From positions 61,746 to 71,073 of the forward strand of contig DIOL01000014.1 in NCBI GenBank assembly GCA_002423895.1: a stretch of 9,328 nucleotides of DNA, given 5' to 3'. Positions 5,926 through 9,328 of this stretch are shown here, piece after piece; positions within the stretch are counted from its first letter, which is position 1; each line of letters starts with the position of its first letter. Source of the stretch: Bacteroidales bacterium UBA5515 (GTDB lineage Bacteria; Bacteroidota; Bacteroidia; Bacteroidales; P3). The notes under the pieces were generated by a model, which was given only the letters and a program-made list of their open reading frames with translations, was not told the DNA's origin and did not search any database. Position numbers and translations under genes: made by a program.

Positions 5926-8900
5926 ATAAGTATTACCATGAATAAGGTTTGAATCAATATATTCCAATTCCTGTGTAAGGGCAATTAAAGTATCATTTCT
6001 ATACAATTCGTAGCTTTGAGCATTTGATTGCCAGTTAATTTTAAATAAATTGTGCTGTTCTTCTATATTTAAGTTTGTTGGAATTAATGGAGTTGAATTA
6101 ACAAATAAAGTTATTGTATCAGAAGAAGTGCAATAAATTGAGCCATTGTAATTAGTAACTTGTGCAATATAGGAAATTGAAGAGTCATATGTTACAGGAG
6201 AATTAGCAATAATTGTTTGAGTTTTATCACCATTTGGAAGCCATAAATAACTTGTAGCATCAGGATTTCCACAATCTAATTGGATGCTAAAAGGTGTACA
6301 GCTTGAAGAATCACTTCCAAGATTTAAGATTGGACTTTGAGCAACATTCAAATATGTTGCAGTATCCCAAATGCAACCAAAATCATCAATTATACTTACT
6401 TCATAACGGAAATGTCCTGAGGTGTCAATTGGAGGTGTAATAATAACAGTATCATTAGAAATATTATAATTGTTTGCTCCATCAACTAAAACTGTATCCA
6501 AACTTGATTGATAATCCCAAGTTGTTATTTGTCCCAAATCCAATTTCCACCAGAATAAAAATCCATTATCAATAGCCCAATAATCTGAAATTCTTACTTT
6601 CCATTCTCCATTCAATGGACAACCAATAAGAGTATTAAAACCATTCAAGTCAGGTGTTTCCCAGCCAGATGTAATACTTGTAGCATTTTGAACAGGAGTT
6701 TGGTAATATTTTGAATGATTAATTGTGTTTGAAGAGTCAATTACAGGAATCATATTTCCAGATAGAACACCTCTTGCAGAATCTAAATATTGATTAGAAA
6801 AACAATAAGTCCAACCAATTCCAGGAAGATTTGTTGGAGACATCACACAACCAGAACCATAATCAACAGGTTGTCCCATTTGTGCACTTCCTACATGATT
6901 AAAATATTTAAGAACAGCTCTTTGATCATTTGGACAAAACATTTCAATTGAAATATCTCCCGTAAAGGAATGTTCCATATTAATACAAATGCTCCTTATG
7001 TCATTAATATCATCAAAAGTTTCATTTGGTAAGAATTCATCAAAGAAAATAGAGGTTTCAATATATGGAGAAGAACAATTTGGACCATCAGGAATAAAAA
7101 CAAGAGAATCAAATATTCCAGTCATTTTTTCCACTCTTTTAATTGAATCAATAACAATTGTAGAGTTGGTATCAAGACCAACATTTAACATAAAAGGAGT
7201 TCCAGAACAAATTTCAGCAGGAGCTTTAACACTCTTTATTGGATTTTGAGCTATCCTAATAATTGTATTAATATCGTTTTCACTCCTGCAACCAACCTCA
7301 TTCAAATAACTGAAAGATGTATCCAAAATATTTAACTCTAATTTATAAGCCTTAGGCAAAGTCCAAATATGTCCAACCATATTATTATAATGAATTGTAT
7401 CATAATATCTATCTCCAAAACTCCAATAATAAATGCAATTATTAGCAGATTGATTATAGTGAGAATTATTGTCAGGGAATTGTGGTTTAGCAGTAAGTGC
7501 AATTAAATCACCCTCACAAAAATCAATTGTTCTATAAGTATTATATGTCCAAGAGCTATCCAAAGAAGAATAAACAGAATCTGTAATGGTTTTAATTAAA
7601 TGATTAGAGATATTGCCCAGGGTATCATATTTTGTAAAGAAAGTATCTAAATCAGCAATAACTCTTTGGCAACGATCAATGCAATCAACATAAGCCTTAA
7701 ATCCAAAAGAAGAATCGGCAGGGTCAGTAATTAAATTGAAAGTAATGCAACCACTTGTGTCAGATAGGTTGGCAATTAGTGATTTATTTTCTAAAAAGTT
7801 TCCAGTGAAATCAATTGTATTTTCAATATTTAATTGAGTTTGAGGATTAATGCTCCTGCCGCTATAAGCTCTCAAAACATCACCTTGTCCAAGAGAAAAC
7901 TCATCAAACCTTACAGATGCTCTATTTACAGAAAAAGGATCAGTTGCTTTGCGAGTAGGACAAATGGTAAAAGTATAGTTAGTATTATTGGAATGATTAT
8001 TTTCTTCACCACCATCATCGTAGAAATATTCGCCACAAAGATAAGCAGTTTGATTATTAAACATTGAATCAATATACAGAGCAGGAGTAGAGAAATTAAT
8101 CATATAACTTGAATCAGAGTAGGTGGAGTCAGTACAAAGAGTTTGTACAAAAGCCTCATAGTTACACTCAGGAGATAAATTTCTAAGAATATAATTATTG
8201 GTGTCGAAATCAACTTGGTTCCAAACTGTATCACCAATTTTTCTATATTGAATAATCCAGTTACTGTCAGTTGAGAATGTTCGGTCAAAGCTAATATTTG
8301 CATATGTTGAACCAACAGCATCAACATTTACTGTTAATGGAGGATAGCAAGTCCCTTCCTGAAACCCTTCTGTCTTTCCAGTAAAATAACTGTATGATTT
8401 AGCAAAAGAATTTTTTGGTTTGGAGGTTATTATCTTTACTCTGACTTTTTGTCCAACCTTGCTTGATAAATCAATCTGCTTTTCAGTCCATGGTTTCCAG
8501 TTATATACAGTATATGATCCGAAAGTATTCCAGCCAACAGGTGAATTCACTCCAACAGTGTCATAATATGCATCAGGAAAAACCCTTCCGTTTTCAATCA
8601 GCATTCCATTTGAATCAATTAAATTAAGAACTTCAATTGAATAATTAGGTCCAGTAAAACCATTGTAAGCAGCATTTGAGTAAATTATTGCATAATTAAG
8701 AGTAAGTAAATAATTTGAATAATTTACATCCATATCATAAGTAAGCTTGCTTGCTATTGCTGTGGAATAATCGTAGATGTTGATTTTGACAGAATTTTTA
8801 TATCCCGAAGGAATAGTTTTAAGATTTGGAATATTAACATCGCTTGCGTTTGTATCACTGTTAACATTTAAAAACATATTGCTTGATATCATACTGTTTG

Positions 8901-9328
8901 AATCTCCAATAGTTTTAGTCCAGTCTGAAAATTGAATTGAAGAAGCTGTGCTTGTATTTTGAGAATAATATGAATTCCAACCAGCAAAATTACCATAAGA
9001 GAAATCTAAATTTTCTCCATAAATTGGGTCTTCATAATATGTCCATTCACTACTATCAGTAGCTGAACAAATGGCTCTGATTCTTAATGAGAGAACTGTT
9101 GATGGAGGTAGATTGGTTAAAGTAAATGGATTTGTAGTTATGTTGGAAACTCTCACTGCATTTTGCCAAGAAGTGTCGGAATAAGGCTTGTATTCAATTT
9201 CACAATTATTGACATTATTATCAGCATACCATGCAACTTCTGCACTTGTTGGAGTAATGTTTGAAACATTTAATTGAGAAGGACGCACGCAAGAAGGAAG
9301 AGAAGAAATTTTGAAACGGCGGGATTTT
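5584..9328 (-). CDS. Giant multidomain T9SS-secreted protein, 5' end beyond window
   Basis: The frame is open to the window edge and adds 13 residues ('KSRRFKISSLPSC') before the GTG at 9288, which is an internal Val codon and not a start: no signal peptide follows and the first fibronectin domain is already under way. Numbering from that codon: fibronectin III (1-85); a jelly-roll-like beta-sandwich (about 91-310, 'GNFAGWNSYY', 'WKPWTEKQIDLS'); fibronectin III (313-400); CUB-like domain (415-540, 'YFYDDGGEENNHSNN', cysteines 418, 443, 514 and 536); PKD (585-680, 'YYWSFGD'); an Ig-like domain apparently split by a P-like domain (about 737-920, 'MEHSFTGDISIEMFCPND', 'NGEWKVRISDYWAIDNGF'); an Ig/PKD-like segment (985-1065); fibronectin III (1066-1144); and a T9SS type A sorting domain (1155-1234). 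No protease catalytic motif is visible in this part. The role is inferred as a surface or released adhesin, or the binding part of an enzyme whose catalytic domain lies upstream. It is probably the first visible gene of the operon with the leucine-rich-repeat gene. Confidence 0.92.
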   Translation of the reverse strand, partial: KSRRFKISSLPSCVRPSQLNVSNITPTSAEVAWYADNNVNNCEIEYKPYSDTSWQNAVRVSNITTNPFTLTNLPPSTVLSLRIRAICSATDSSEWTYYEDPIYGENLDFSYGNFAGWNSYYSQNTSTASSIQFSDWTKTIGDSNSMISSNMFLNVNSDTNASDVNIPNLKTIPSGYKNSVKINIYDYSTAIASKLTYDMDVNYSNYLLTLNYAIIYSNAAYNGFTGPNYSIEVLNLIDSNGMLIENGRVFPDAYYDTVGVNSPVGWNTFGSYTVYNWKPWTEKQIDLSSKVGQKVRVKIITSKPKNSFAKSYSYFTGKTEGFQEGTCYPPLTVNVDAVGSTYANISFDRTFSTDSNWIIQYRKIGDTVWNQVDFDTNNYILRNLSPECNYEAFVQTLCTDSTYSDSSYMINFSTPALYIDSMFNNQTAYLCGEYFYDDGGEENNHSNNTNYTFTICPTRKATDPFSVNRASVRFDEFSLGQGDVLRAYSGRSINPQTQLNIENTIDFTGNFLENKSLIANLSDTSGCITFNLITDPADSSFGFKAYVDCIDRCQRVIADLDTFFTKYDTLGNISNHLIKTITDSVYSSLDSSWTYNTYRTIDFCEGDLIALTAKPQFPDNNSHYNQSANNCIYYWSFGDRYYDTIHYNNMVGHIWTLPKAYKLELNILDTSFSYLNEVGCRSENDINTIIRIAQNPIKSVKAPAEICSGTPFMLNVGLDTNSTIVIDSIKRVEKMTGIFDSLVFIPDGPNCSSPYIETSIFFDEFLPNETFDDINDIRSICINMEHSFTGDISIEMFCPNDQRAVLKYFNHVGSAQMGQPVDYGSGCVMSPTNLPGIGWTYCFSNQYLDSARGVLSGNMIPVIDSSNTINHSKYYQTPVQNATSITSGWETPDLNGFNTLIGCPLNGEWKVRISDYWAIDNGFLFWWKLDLGQITTWDYQSSLDTVLVDGANNYNISNDTVIITPPIDTSGHFRYEVSIIDDFGCIWDTATYLNVAQSPILNLGSDSSSCTPFSIQLDCGNPDATSYLWLPNGDKTQTIIANSPVTYDSSISYIAQVTNYNGSIYCTSSDTITLFVNSTPLIPTNLNIEEQHNLFKINWQSNAQSYELYRNDTLIALTQELEYIDSNLIHGNTYCYKIKALNGICESDLSNEACKTFLDINTIETISFNAYLYPNPTSNKTILRVEGLKENALVRIYDITGRLIKTLELNTDQKELEIDVQNFTKGVYNIRINNSTTNITKKLIVNR

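Noticed and set aside
6989..7249. Plus-strand open frame of 86 codons
   Set aside because: It is antisense inside the well-supported giant T9SS gene and has no recognisable motif or promoter.
7834..8067. Plus-strand open frame of 77 codons
   Set aside because: It is antisense to the CUB-like and fibronectin region of the giant gene, with no protein features of its own.
8100..8327. Minus-strand open frame of 75 codons in another frame
   Set aside because: It lies fully within the second fibronectin domain of the giant gene and is an out-of-frame shadow.
9286..9288. GTG as the start codon of the giant T9SS gene
   Set aside because: The frame stays open upstream to the window edge, no signal peptide follows the GTG, and a fibronectin domain begins immediately; it is an internal valine.

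Overview
The window is a very AT-rich stretch of a Bacteroidota (Bacteroidetes) chromosome. The clearest sign is two large secreted proteins that end in a type IX secretion system (T9SS) type A sorting domain, which is known only from that phylum. An acid-rich lipoprotein N-terminus and a TTTG/TAnnTTTG-type promoter agree. The species cannot be read from the sequence. Every gene I can support lies on the minus strand, so transcription runs from high to low coordinates.

Layout in the direction of transcription. From 9328 to 5584 is the 3' part of a giant multidomain T9SS protein whose start lies outside the window. Its modules are fibronectin III, a beta-sandwich domain, fibronectin III, CUB-like, PKD, an Ig-like domain that appears interrupted by a proprotein-convertase P-like domain, fibronectin III and the sorting domain. 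Fifteen bases later comes a second T9SS protein (5568-2515): signal peptide, about 16 BspA-type leucine-rich repeats, one InlB-like repeat, six copies of a ~51-residue cysteine-bearing repeat, fibronectin III and the sorting domain. A strong hairpin terminator at 2382-2414 closes this unit. Next are an unrecognised lipoprotein (2292-1636) and a small exported Lys/Ala-rich helical protein (1500-1102) with its own terminator. The last gene is an ACR3-family arsenite efflux permease (935-1), cut off at its 3' end by the window edge and preceded by a plausible promoter.

The two large genes are probably one operon making surface-anchored or released adhesin-like proteins. Their last 113 codons are almost the same (97 of 113 residues identical, one 50-bp block identical in DNA), which points to copying or homogenisation of a C-terminal fibronectin III/sorting cassette. 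The lipoprotein and the helical protein may also be envelope or surface components, but nothing ties them functionally to the adhesins. The arsenite pump looks like an independent unit.

No RNA gene, insertion sequence, CRISPR array or phage gene was seen. The most unusual material is in the adhesin pair: the duplicated 3' cassette, the tandem repeats and the apparently nested P-like domain.
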